Part shown: positions 5,581-12,297 of the stretch, piece after piece
Layout: each line of letters starts with the position of its first letter
How positions within the stretch are numbered: the first letter of the stretch is position 1
Made by a program: the position numbers and the translations under genes
NCBI GenBank assembly: GCA_023667165.1
Contig: JAMPAO010000063.1
Location: forward strand, 1 to 15,860
Origin: Ruminococcus sp.
Lineage (GTDB): Bacteria; Bacillota; Clostridia; Oscillospirales; Ruminococcaceae
Direction: 5' to 3'
DNA: 15,860 nucleotides
Notes under the pieces: model-generated
What the model was told of the DNA's origin: nothing
The model's input: the letters and a program-made list of their open reading frames with translations, nothing else
Database searches by the model: none

Positions 5581-6363
5581 ATGGCAATTAAAATTTCGGT
5601 GGTATCGGAAAAGGGCGGAGTGGGCAAAACCACTTGCGCCGCAAACATAGCGGGCGGACTTGTAAGGCTCGGCAAAAAAGTCCTTGTGGCAGACCTTGAC
5701 CAACAGCAGAATATGTCGGCAACTCTCGGTTACGAAAAGGACGGCAAACCTACGGTTTCGGAGCTTATCTACAATGCGGTTGCGGATATTGAAACGGATT
5801 ATGAATCGGCTGTACGTCACAGCGAAAAGGGCATTGATTATATACCCTCCTCCGCAATGCTTACCAATATTACAAGCACAATGGCAAACGATACGGACAG
5901 CAACTACATTCTCAAACGAATTTTTGACAGCAAGGCTTTTGATGAATACGACTTTATCATATACGACTGCCGTACACTTCTTGACCTGCTTGCAAGCAAT
6001 GCTCTGAACGCAAGCGATTATGTTGTAATCCCCGTGGAAAGCGGAGTTTACGCATATGACGGACTTGAAAAGATGATTGGCAAGGTATCTTCCGTAAACA
6101 ACAGCACCAACAGAAAGCTCCGTATTCTCGGAATACTTCTGAATAAACAGCAGAGGACGAACATAAGTGCCTCGGTCGCCGAATCAATAAAAAGCGATTA
6201 CGAGAACATCACCTTTGAAACGAGCATACCCTACTGCCCTGCGCAGACCGAACAGGCTATCATTCGCAGAGAAAGCTGTGTGTTTGACGATAAAAGCTCT
6301 CTCGGAAAGGCGTTTGCAAAGATAGCGGAGGAAGTCGTTAGACGAATCGAGAACGTTCGCTGA
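5581..6363 (+). CDS. parA: ParA-family partition ATPase
   Basis: This 260-residue protein begins MAIKISVVSEKGGVGKTT, which carries the deviant Walker A box of ParA/MinD ATPases (residues 11-18, signature Lys plus catalytic Lys). ADLDQQQNMS (37-46) is the usual Walker A' region. The Walker B region is DFIIYDCRTLLD: most ParA proteins have D-x-P-P here, whereas this one has Asp129-Cys-Arg-Thr. ParA proteins form ATP-dependent dimers on DNA and move ParB-bound cargo. The gene has AAAGGAG before its ATG at 5581 and is followed by parB after 69 bases that hold a palindrome. There is no long N-terminal DNA-binding domain, as in the small type Ib class. Confidence 0.93.
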   Translation: MAIKISVVSEKGGVGKTTCAANIAGGLVRLGKKVLVADLDQQQNMSATLGYEKDGKPTVSELIYNAVADIETDYESAVRHSEKGIDYIPSSAMLTNITSTMANDTDSNYILKRIFDSKAFDEYDFIIYDCRTLLDLLASNALNASDYVVIPVESGVYAYDGLEKMIGKVSSVNNSTNRKLRILGILLNKQQRTNISASVAESIKSDYENITFETSIPYCPAQTEQAIIRRESCVFDDKSSLGKAFAKIAEEVVRRIENVR

Positions 6364-6378
6364 AATCAAAAAACATTT

Positions 6379-6413
6379 TGTCAAAGGTTTGTCGTTACGA
6401 CAAACTTTTGACA
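6379..6413. repeat. 35-bp near-perfect palindrome, candidate ParB site 2
   Basis: TGTCAAAGGTTTGTCGT (6379-6395), a central T, and ACGACAAACTTTTGACA (6397-6413) pair in 16 of 17 positions, the exception being a G:T (wobble) position. Its core is identical to the palindrome at 5404-5426. It ends 8 bases before the parB ribosome site (AAAGGAG at 6421). It lies after the parA stop, so it could also act as an RNA hairpin adjusting parB expression. Confidence 0.75.
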
Positions 6414-6432
6414 GCAAACGAAAGGAGCAAAT

Positions 6433-7404
6433 ATGAAATATGACTTGAAATCCCGCAAACAAGCGGCACAGATACAGGAGGAAACAGTTCCCGACAATAT
6501 TCCCGATGAGCTGAAAAGCACCTATGAAAATGTGTGGGGGCAGAGCAGTCAAAAGGTAATCGATGTGGAGCTTGGCAGGATTTTTCCCTACAAAAAAGGC
6601 GAGGGCGGACAGCCCTACAAGATGAATGAACGGAAAATCTCGCAGATAGCCGCAAGTGCGGAGGATATTGGAATAATAACACCCTTGCAGGTTCGTGACG
6701 TTGGCGGAGGAAATTATGAAATTATCAGCGGACATCATAGGTATGCTGCGGCAAAGCAAATCGGTCTGCTGAAAGTGCCCTGCATTGTTGTAAAGGGATT
6801 ATCCGATGATGAGATTTTTAAGATGATGTCCGAAAGCAATATTCAGCGTGACAGGATACTGCCCAGTGAATACGGAAAAATGTTCACGGTATATCTGAAC
6901 CGCAAAAAGGATATTGAAATGACTTCCTCGGAAATTGCAAGCAAGTTTGACGTGTCCTCAAAAACTATGTACCGATATGTAAACATTGCAAAAATGACTG
7001 ACGGTATTCAGGCTCTTTTTGACGAGGAACGCATAAACGTTTGTGCAATAGACCATATTGCAGATTTTAGCGAGGACGTTCAGAACGCCTTGTATACAGC
7101 ATTGACAAATGTTAAGGTAAAATTATCCGTTGCTGTTTCCAAACGCTTGAAAAAGGCTGCCGAAGTATACGAGGAAGAGGGCGATGAGGACACATACACT
7201 CTTACAGATGAATTTGAAGATATTCTTACGGACAGGGACAAGCAGAAAAAAGCTCCGAAATTCTCAAACAAGGTTTACGAGAATATTCACAGGAAACATC
7301 ATATTGATATGACCGAAAAGGAGCTTGATGAACTTACGTCAAAACTTCTTGACGAGTATTTTAACAATCACGAAAAAAGTGTTGAAATACACGCCGAAAA
7401 GTGA
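6433..7404 (+). CDS. parB: ParB/Spo0J-like partition protein
   Basis: This 323-residue protein has the ParB N-terminal nucleotide-binding fold: VIDVELGRIFPY (42-53), then ITPLQVRDV, then ISGHHRYAAAKQIG with the GHHR box (100-103) equivalent to the GERR motif of CTPase ParB proteins, then NIQRDRILPSEYG (about 136-148). A helix-turn-helix follows (SSEIASKFDVSSKTMYRYV, about 165-183) that would bind a specific site. The C-terminal half is acidic and charged and ends near 323. ParB proteins load at parS and interact with ParA. The two identical palindrome cores beside parA are the obvious candidate sites. Confidence 0.9.
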   Translation: MKYDLKSRKQAAQIQEETVPDNIPDELKSTYENVWGQSSQKVIDVELGRIFPYKKGEGGQPYKMNERKISQIAASAEDIGIITPLQVRDVGGGNYEIISGHHRYAAAKQIGLLKVPCIVVKGLSDDEIFKMMSESNIQRDRILPSEYGKMFTVYLNRKKDIEMTSSEIASKFDVSSKTMYRYVNIAKMTDGIQALFDEERINVCAIDHIADFSEDVQNALYTALTNVKVKLSVAVSKRLKKAAEVYEEEGDEDTYTLTDEFEDILTDRDKQKKAPKFSNKVYENIHRKHHIDMTEKELDELTSKLLDEYFNNHEKSVEIHAEK

Positions 7405-7410
7405 TATAAT
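7382..7410 (+). promoter_or_regulatory. promoter inside the parB 3' end, for the tnpV-like gene
   Basis: TTGAAA (7382-7387) and TATAAT (7405-7410) are spaced by 17 bases, and the expected start near 7417 lies shortly before the ribosome site GGAGGT (7425-7430). The overlap with the last codons of parB means the match could be chance, but spacing and -10 are ideal. Confidence 0.6.
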
Positions 7411-7439
7411 TAAACATATTGAATGGAGGTACTTTTATT

Positions 7440-7817
7440 ATGGCAGATTACAGGCTTACACCAACAGGACAGTACAATCCCGATGTACGTCTTACGGACA
7501 ATCCCGAAGAGGAACGGCTGCTTGAAAAGCCTATCGGCAGATGGGGGCAGATGTGGCAGGACTTTATAAACGCCACATATCCCAGCGAGGTGGTCATTTA
7601 CACAATGACTGCGAAGTGGTGGATAATCCCACGGCAAATCGATGAAAAGGTCGAGAAACGTTACGAGGAGCTTAACGAGATTTTCAGGCGTGATAATCCC
7701 CGTCCGGAAACCGATGAATTTACGGTTTTAAGACAGTGGGAGGAACAGCGGAAGCTGTGGATTGAACATATAATTATGGAGGAAATAATCCACGTAAAAT
7801 ATCCCGCTGAAATCTAA
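7440..7817 (+). CDS. tnpV: TnpV-family transposon protein
   Basis: This 125-residue protein starts with ATG at 7440 (MADYRLTP), nine bases after GGAGGT; an in-frame ATG at 7419 lies upstream of the ribosome site and is less likely. The order PIGRWGQMWQDFINATYPS, then a hydrophobic segment, then DEKVEKRYEELNEIF, then QWEEQRKLWIEHIIMEEIIH matches the TnpV family (IGKYG-x-x-R, then LAEID-x-x-A, then a C-terminal helix ending in EI/VIY). TnpV proteins accompany Tn4451-type elements; their function is unknown. It is acidic and probably cytoplasmic. Confidence 0.7.
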   Translation: MADYRLTPTGQYNPDVRLTDNPEEERLLEKPIGRWGQMWQDFINATYPSEVVIYTMTAKWWIIPRQIDEKVEKRYEELNEIFRRDNPRPETDEFTVLRQWEEQRKLWIEHIIMEEIIHVKYPAEI

Positions 7818-7848
7818 AATGCAATCTTCACATACTTGTTCTCCTATA

Positions 7849-7885
7849 TTAAAGGGCGGACGGCTTTATGCGGTTCGTCCTTTAA
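7849..7885 (+). terminator. stem-loop after tnpV, possible terminator
   Basis: TTAAAGG (7849-7855) pairs with CCTTTAA (7879-7885), with partial pairing of GGACG and CGTCC inside. A short T run comes only about 8 bases later (CTTTTT from 7892). It separates the tnpV gene from the cargo block, so termination is plausible but not certain. Confidence 0.4.
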
Positions 7886-7940
7886 GTATACCTTTTTGCG
7901 AAAAATACGGTAAAGCGGAGGACGGAAAAGGGGTAATACA

Positions 7941-8618
7941 ATGATAGTGATTTACACACGCAATATATATGACAGAATGCGGAGGATTTGGAATCTGAAC
8001 GATTATTATGACATAAGGATAGCCTCGGTCGCAGAACGGGAAGAAATTGCAAGGTCGAACAACTGCAATCTCACAAATGATGTCACCTTTTTGGTTGCAT
8101 ATATCACACGCAGTCATTACGCTGTTCTTGACATAAATACGGTGGGATTTCTTCAAGCTCTTATGGACGATTTGGTATCGGAAATCTCAAAGGGAGCAAG
8201 GGTTTATGACATTAAAGAATTTTATGACAGGTTTGAAAGTTCTGTAAGCGGTTACGGAAAATATTCTATGGACGAATGGTTAATGGAGCAGAGAAAAAAG
8301 CACAAGAAAGCGAGATTTGATGTTCTTGCATTTATATGGAGATTTGTTACTCACGACAAAAACACCGAAAGTTTCAGAGTGATTGAACATCAGTTTACAA
8401 CGGGATATTGCTATCACTTTGCTCTTGTGATGAAAGGAATGTTCGGCGGTAAAATCGTATGCCACAAAAATCACGGACATATGCTTTGGCAGGATAAAAA
8501 CAAAGTGATTTACGATGTTCGGGGAGTATATGACAATTACATAGCCGGTGATATTATCCCAATTTCCGAATTGGGTGATGAGCTTGAAAACTATCTGCAC
8601 AGAAAAGGAGAGGAATAG
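7941..8618 (+). CDS. unknown protein with a Cys-His-Asp arrangement, possible cysteine-protease/transglutaminase-like enzyme
   Basis: This 225-residue protein starts with ATG at 7941 after GGAAAAGGGG. No signal peptide or clear membrane segment is seen. The C-terminal half has TTGYCYHFALVMKGMFGG (Cys157), then NHGHMLWQDKNKVIYDVRGVYD with His180 and Asp192. A Cys at a helix start followed by a His and an Asp on strands is the order of catalytic residues in papain-fold enzymes (NlpC/P60, transglutaminase-like). I do not recognise the family, and activity is an inference from residue order only. The first 120 residues show no known domain. It is the first gene of the cargo block and is followed 3 bases later by a membrane-anchored protein. 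Confidence 0.6.
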   Translation: MIVIYTRNIYDRMRRIWNLNDYYDIRIASVAEREEIARSNNCNLTNDVTFLVAYITRSHYAVLDINTVGFLQALMDDLVSEISKGARVYDIKEFYDRFESSVSGYGKYSMDEWLMEQRKKHKKARFDVLAFIWRFVTHDKNTESFRVIEHQFTTGYCYHFALVMKGMFGGKIVCHKNHGHMLWQDKNKVIYDVRGVYDNYIAGDIIPISELGDELENYLHRKGEE

Positions 8619-8621
8619 ATT

Positions 8622-9233
8622 ATGGTGAATCTTGAAAAAAATCCAAAGGAAACGGCGGGAAAATCATCGGGTAACAGTAGTGGTTTGAGCTGTCTGTCTA
8701 CCTTTGTAATGATTTTGATGATATGCGTAACGTTAATATATTTTTACATCAATTTTCTGCTGCCGGAAATGCGAAGTGCGAAAGATAACCCTACTTCCGT
8801 TTCACAGACAGAGGAAATTCCGGAGGAATCATCTTCCGAAAATGTTACGGAGGTTGTACCGTTCAAGACCGTATATAATCTTTATTCCGCCGATTTGAAC
8901 AAGGAGAATATGGTGATATTTCACGATTCTGTATTAATTCCAAAACGTTCAACCGTTCAAGACCGTTCATCCGCTTATGTTCAGGACAGATACACATACG
9001 CAGTCATAGACGAAAACGGCGGAATAACTATTAACGTTCTGAAACAATCGACAGGAAAAATCAACTTTTACATAGACGTTACGGAAAATGCGGAGGCGTA
9101 TCTTGAAATTGAGGAAGATACAAACACCAAATCAAAAATATACAATTTCCATTTGCCGCCAAATGCCGAAATTGTAAGGAACGGCGAAACTTCACCGAAT
9201 CAATCCGATTCGGCAGCATTAACGGAGGATTAA
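8622..9233 (+). CDS. membrane-anchored extracytoplasmic protein, unknown
   Basis: This 203-residue protein has a short polar N-terminus, one membrane segment (about 25-47, TFVMILMICVTLIYFYINFL) and an acidic Ser/Thr/Glu-rich linker. A folded region of about 100 residues follows (80-185), rich in beta-type patterns such as YTYAVIDENGGITINVLKQ. The likely topology is N-in with the large domain outside. The ATG at 8622 follows AAAGGAGAGG inside the end of the previous gene, and only 3 bases separate the two. I find no family. Its linkage suggests it works with the proteins at 7941 and 9235. Confidence 0.65.
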   Translation: MVNLEKNPKETAGKSSGNSSGLSCLSTFVMILMICVTLIYFYINFLLPEMRSAKDNPTSVSQTEEIPEESSSENVTEVVPFKTVYNLYSADLNKENMVIFHDSVLIPKRSTVQDRSSAYVQDRYTYAVIDENGGITINVLKQSTGKINFYIDVTENAEAYLEIEEDTNTKSKIYNFHLPPNAEIVRNGETSPNQSDSAALTED

Positions 9234-9234
9234 A

Positions 9235-9876
9235 ATGGCTTATGAATCATATCCGAATCCGCTCGACAAAGTGGGAGATACGCTCAAAAAATACAGCGAA
9301 AAAATATCGGTGCTAAAATGCGATGTCAACTGCAAATGCGGTGTTTTCCGCAGAGGAACGACGGTTTTTGTCGGTGGATACAAACTTATGAAAAACGACG
9401 GCATAGCAAATATAGAAATGTGGATTTACGACTGTTATGAGAGGACTTCTTTATATGACTGCAAGCCGTATAAAATCGAAGATACATATGAACTGTCTGT
9501 TCAAAGCACGGAGGAGCTGCTTGACATTTTGGAAGATACATTTGATGTCAGTGATGAGAAAACGGCAATTTACAAGAAATACAACAAACTGCGGAAAAAA
9601 CTATCACGTTATGAATCTGCCGGAGATACTGTGGCGGCTTTTGCGAATTTTGTATGCTGTCTATCATTTATAGGAATTATTGCGATGGTGATGGGGCTGC
9701 TCATTGACAGAGAATTTAGCGGCGCAGATAGATACGGTTTGCCGATATTTACTTTTATTGAGGTATTGAGCTTTAGTGTTATCTGTATGAAGAACTACGT
9801 ACTTAAATACAAGTCGGAGGAGCTTGAGGCTGCTGCCACAAGTATTCACGTATCGCTTTTGTCGGGAAATTCATAG
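9235..9876 (+). CDS. two-helix membrane protein with a Cys-rich cytoplasmic-type domain, unknown
   Basis: This 213-residue protein overlaps the upstream operon closely: its ATG at 9235 comes one base after the previous stop codon. The first 130 residues are soluble and include a cluster of Cys at 29, 33, 35, 67 and 76 and a charged helical stretch (KKYNKLRKKLSRYESAGDT, near 114-132). Two membrane segments follow (about 133-157 and 168-188), then a short charged tail. The Cys pattern is not a standard zinc motif. No family is recognised. Confidence 0.65.
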   Translation: MAYESYPNPLDKVGDTLKKYSEKISVLKCDVNCKCGVFRRGTTVFVGGYKLMKNDGIANIEMWIYDCYERTSLYDCKPYKIEDTYELSVQSTEELLDILEDTFDVSDEKTAIYKKYNKLRKKLSRYESAGDTVAAFANFVCCLSFIGIIAMVMGLLIDREFSGADRYGLPIFTFIEVLSFSVICMKNYVLKYKSEELEAAATSIHVSLLSGNS

Positions 9877-9890
9877 AAAGGGGGTATCGT

Positions 9891-10595
9891 ATGTTTTGGG
9901 ATAATTTTCAAAGGCTGTGCGAAGAAAGAGAAACCAAGCCGACCGTCGTAATGAAAGCTCTGAACATCTCAACGGGTTCGGCGAAGAATTGGAAAAAGGG
10001 AACTGTCCCGAACGGGGAGACACTTAAACACATTGCCGATTATCTGAATGTTTCGATTGAGTATCTCATTTATGATGATGAAATTTCGATAAGACCGAGC
10101 GTTAAGAAACGCAGGCAGAATTTTAACTCGATGTATGCAATTGTGCAGCGTTGGGAGAGCCTGCGGCAAGGTGATGATGTTGAGGTTGAGAAGATACTCG
10201 GTATTATGAAATACGTAAACTGTTCGCTGTATTTTATAAGCAACATTGGTATGACTGAATATGTTCCCGAAAAAATCTGCGATGATAAGGTCACGGAAAA
10301 TCAAGAGATACTTTTTGATGTTCTTGATATAATGGACGTTTGCGCCGATTCCGATTCGTTCAGAGCCTTGCAGATTCAGTTATCGAGAGTGGTACTTTAT
10401 CATCTGAAAAACAAGGGATATACCGAGGAAAGGCTTGCCGAATGCTGCGGCATTGACAGGGATAAACTGCGGTTTCTTTACAGCGGTGTTCCGCACAGGG
10501 ACGTAACAAAGAATTACGGGCTTAATTATTCCGACCTTGCTGTGATTCGTCGGGTAAGCGGGTTGAGTTATCGGTATATGTTTACGGGGAATTGA
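9891..10595 (+). CDS. XRE-like helix-turn-helix regulator, first of two paralogues
   Basis: This 234-residue protein has an XRE-type helix-turn-helix near 13-60 (TKPTVVMKALNISTGSAKNW, then TLKHIADYLNVSIEYLIYDD). A long C-terminal domain follows with LFDVLDIMDVCADSDSF, QIQLSRVVLYHLKNKGY and KNYGLNYSDLAVIRR. The same order of segments occurs in the gene at 13048-13758, so the C-terminal domain (about 70-234) is a shared module. A GGGGG ribosome site precedes the ATG at 9891. The gene lies 14 bases after the previous gene, so it is probably cotranscribed with the cargo block. Its target sites were not found. Confidence 0.8.
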   Translation: MFWDNFQRLCEERETKPTVVMKALNISTGSAKNWKKGTVPNGETLKHIADYLNVSIEYLIYDDEISIRPSVKKRRQNFNSMYAIVQRWESLRQGDDVEVEKILGIMKYVNCSLYFISNIGMTEYVPEKICDDKVTENQEILFDVLDIMDVCADSDSFRALQIQLSRVVLYHLKNKGYTEERLAECCGIDRDKLRFLYSGVPHRDVTKNYGLNYSDLAVIRRVSGLSYRYMFTGN

Positions 10596-10608
10596 AAGGA
10601 CGTATGTT

Positions 10609-10983
10609 ATGGAATTTATGGACGGAGTTACGCTTATTAAAGAATGTACGGAAACAAGCAGCACGGCTAAAATTATAGTATTAGTAATAATCATCTGTGC
10701 TTTCTTGTTAGGTGCTTTGTTGATAAAATTGGGTGATTTCTTATTTGACAAGACAGGCAACAATGCTTATGGAATTGCAGGACTTGTGTTATCGGCTGTA
10801 ATAGTATTAACAGGGTTGTTGGCTGCAACAAAAGTTATTCCAAATATGGAACAATTTCAAGTGTCAAATGGTGAGTACGAGGTTGTTGTAAGTAACGATG
10901 TTGATATGACCGAATTTCAAAGGAAATATGAAATCGTTGATTATGATAACGGCAAATACATTATAGCTGAAAAGGGAGAATGA
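10609..10983 (+). CDS. small two-helix membrane protein, unknown
   Basis: This 124-residue protein has membrane segments at about 20-45 (AKIIVLVIIICAFLLGALLI) and 54-72 (IAGLVLSAVIVLTGLLAAT). A polar C-terminal tail of about 45 residues follows, containing GEYEVVVSNDVDMTEFQRKY. The ATG at 10609 follows GAAAGGACG and lies 13 bases after the regulator gene. No known family is recognised. The small gap to the next gene (1 base) suggests an operon, and an envelope role is likely. Confidence 0.6.
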   Translation: MEFMDGVTLIKECTETSSTAKIIVLVIIICAFLLGALLIKLGDFLFDKTGNNAYGIAGLVLSAVIVLTGLLAATKVIPNMEQFQVSNGEYEVVVSNDVDMTEFQRKYEIVDYDNGKYIIAEKGE

Positions 10984-10984
10984 A

Positions 10985-11254
10985 ATGGGAGATACTTTGT
11001 TATATCACCTGATTTTCAGGATAATCAGTTTTATTCTGATTGTTACTGCTGTTCTGACAAGTCTTTTCTCGGAATTTACGGCTAAATGTATTTTGGTTGG
11101 AGCTGCCGGAGCTTGCGTTATTTGGGCGGTTGTCAATATGATAATACTCCTTGTACGTGCAATTAAAGGCTATGACTTTTGGCGGCAGGGTTTAGGCTTA
11201 GAGCCGAGCATTTGGGCTTTGCTGATTATGGTAATAGGCAAGCTGATTGTTTAA
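10985..11254 (+). CDS. small polytopic membrane protein, unknown
   Basis: This 89-residue protein is almost entirely hydrophobic, with three candidate membrane segments (about 9-28, 33-58 and 71-88), and has few charges outside RAIKGYDFWRQG. The ATG at 10985 follows AAAAGGGAG and comes one base after the previous stop. It may work with the protein encoded just upstream. Function unknown. Confidence 0.6.
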   Translation: MGDTLLYHLIFRIISFILIVTAVLTSLFSEFTAKCILVGAAGACVIWAVVNMIILLVRAIKGYDFWRQGLGLEPSIWALLIMVIGKLIV

Positions 11255-11264
11255 GGAATGAAAA

Positions 11265-11284
11265 TAACCGACAGGAAAGGAAAA
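11265..11284 (+). repeat. 20-bp repeat containing a ribosome site, copy 1
   Basis: TAACCGACAGGAAAGGAAAA occurs here and exactly again at 12032-12051. Each copy ends a few bases before an ATG (11289 and 12054). Each contains the ribosome-binding sequence GGAAAGG. The repeat suggests that the translation start region was duplicated with one of the genes. Confidence 0.8.
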
Positions 11285-11288
11285 GAAT

Positions 11289-12023
11289 ATGATTTTACAC
11301 ATACACGGTTTGAGGAGAAATCCTATTGACGATATTGAGATTAAAATGCTGTTTCTTGTCATATTTATATGTTTGATTATTTTGATTTTGGTCGTTTTCA
11401 TATGGTGTCTGCGAGATTTTATAAAACGTCGTTCGTATATTAAGGCGAAACGTCGGCTTATCAAGCAAATCATTGAAAGGGTTAAATCTCTTACAGCCTC
11501 GGATATTGATGTTGTGACAATGGAAAAGAAGATAAACAGGGATTTTGACAAGTCCGATAAAATTGACACACATCTTGATACGGAAGAGAATGTTTTGCGA
11601 ACGGTTATAAAGATAGATATGGCAAATGACAGTTGTTCTTATTATTTTACCGATAGCGGCAAAATCGAGGAGCACTGTAATCTGAATAATTATCTTTACG
11701 AGAATAAAAAAGGATATATTTATGATACGCACATCTTTGAAATTAAGGACGATTCGGGCGAAATATCCAAGCGGATAAATGCCGACAGAGAAAATTTCAG
11801 TCTTTCCATAACTGTAACATACACGGTTGCAAGCCTGAATGATTCTGATTTGGTGGATATGATTAAACGGTTGGAAAAAGGTAATCCGTTTACAACTATT
11901 TTTTCCGATTTCGATTATGTCTGCCACGAAAAAGAATCAGTACCCGACAGGGAAACGCTCTCGCTTTATATCAAAGAATATTTGCTCAAAAAATTACAGT
12001 TCGATTTGGAATATGTTTACTGA
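11289..12023 (+). CDS. membrane-anchored protein with a large charged domain, unknown
   Basis: This 244-residue protein has a 17-residue N-terminus, one membrane segment (about 20-41, LFLVIFICLIILILVVFIW) and then a basic stretch (RDFIKRRSYIKAKRRLIKQI). The basic side next to the segment suggests the C-terminal domain is in the cytoplasm. The rest (about 75-244) is soluble and acidic, with beta-type patterns. No family is recognised. It starts after the 20-bp repeat at 11265-11284. Confidence 0.6.
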   Translation: MILHIHGLRRNPIDDIEIKMLFLVIFICLIILILVVFIWCLRDFIKRRSYIKAKRRLIKQIIERVKSLTASDIDVVTMEKKINRDFDKSDKIDTHLDTEENVLRTVIKIDMANDSCSYYFTDSGKIEEHCNLNNYLYENKKGYIYDTHIFEIKDDSGEISKRINADRENFSLSITVTYTVASLNDSDLVDMIKRLEKGNPFTTIFSDFDYVCHEKESVPDRETLSLYIKEYLLKKLQFDLEYVY

Positions 12024-12031
12024 TGATACAG

Positions 12032-12051
12032 TAACCGACAGGAAAGGAAAA
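12032..12051 (+). repeat. 20-bp repeat containing a ribosome site, copy 2
   Basis: This is an exact second copy of the sequence at 11265-11284, located just before the ATG at 12054. Here the reading frame that follows is broken (see the next entry), so it is the translation start of a damaged small gene. Confidence 0.8.
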
Positions 12052-12053
12052 AT

Positions 12054-12195
12054 ATGAAACGCAAACGGATATTTGACTTTGAAAGAAATGATTGACAGTG
12101 TGTGCGGCGAATTGAGTGATGATACGCTTGATTATTTATTGGCGGCATTACGGAGTGAACAGGAGCGAAGAAAGGGGGAGAATTGTTATGAATAA
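12054..12195 (+). pseudogene. small gene frameshifted next to its start codon
   Basis: The ATG at 12054 has the ribosome site of the 20-bp repeat, but the frame MKRKRIFDFERND ends after 13 codons. The neighbouring frame is open through NANGYLTLKEMID, then LSDDTLDYLLAALRSEQER, and ends at 12195. Removing one A from the AAA after the ATG joins the two into a 46-residue protein beginning MNANGYLTLKEM. Without a shift, translation could start only at an internal ATG (12088), which has a poor ribosome site and would give 35 residues. The protein is acidic, helical and unrecognised. Confidence 0.5.
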
Positions 12196-12280
12196 ATCAA
12201 ACGAGAACGATATTTTTACGGCACTGCTTACGGTTGGCTGTTTTATTCTCGGATATGCTTTTTCACACTATTTTTTATAA
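12188..12280 (+). CDS. 30-residue single-pass membrane peptide
   Basis: The ATG at 12188 overlaps the end of the previous frame and follows a strong GGGGGAG site. The peptide begins MNKSNENDIFTALL and has one hydrophobic segment (about 10-25, TALLTVGCFILGYAF), then a short end. It is too short for a family call. The excellent ribosome site and overlapping arrangement support expression. Confidence 0.55.
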   Translation: MNKSNENDIFTALLTVGCFILGYAFSHYFL

Positions 12281-12297
12281 GGAAAGGGGAAGTGCAA

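Noticed and set aside
6184..6759. Minus-strand open frame of 191 codons across the parA-parB junction
   Set aside because: It overlaps two clear genes, has no ribosome site, and its composition looks like an antisense translation.
8558..8575. Perfect 7-bp stem CCCAATT/AATTGGG
   Set aside because: It lies inside the coding frame of the gene at 7941-8618 and has no T run; most likely chance.
9195..9213. 7-bp stem CCGAATC/GATTCGG near the end of a gene
   Set aside because: It is within the coding frame before the stop at 9231-9233, is not followed by a T run, and the next gene starts at once.
11295..11927. Minus-strand open frame of 210 codons opposite the gene at 11289
   Set aside because: The plus-strand gene has a ribosome site and a sensible membrane protein layout; the antisense frame has neither.
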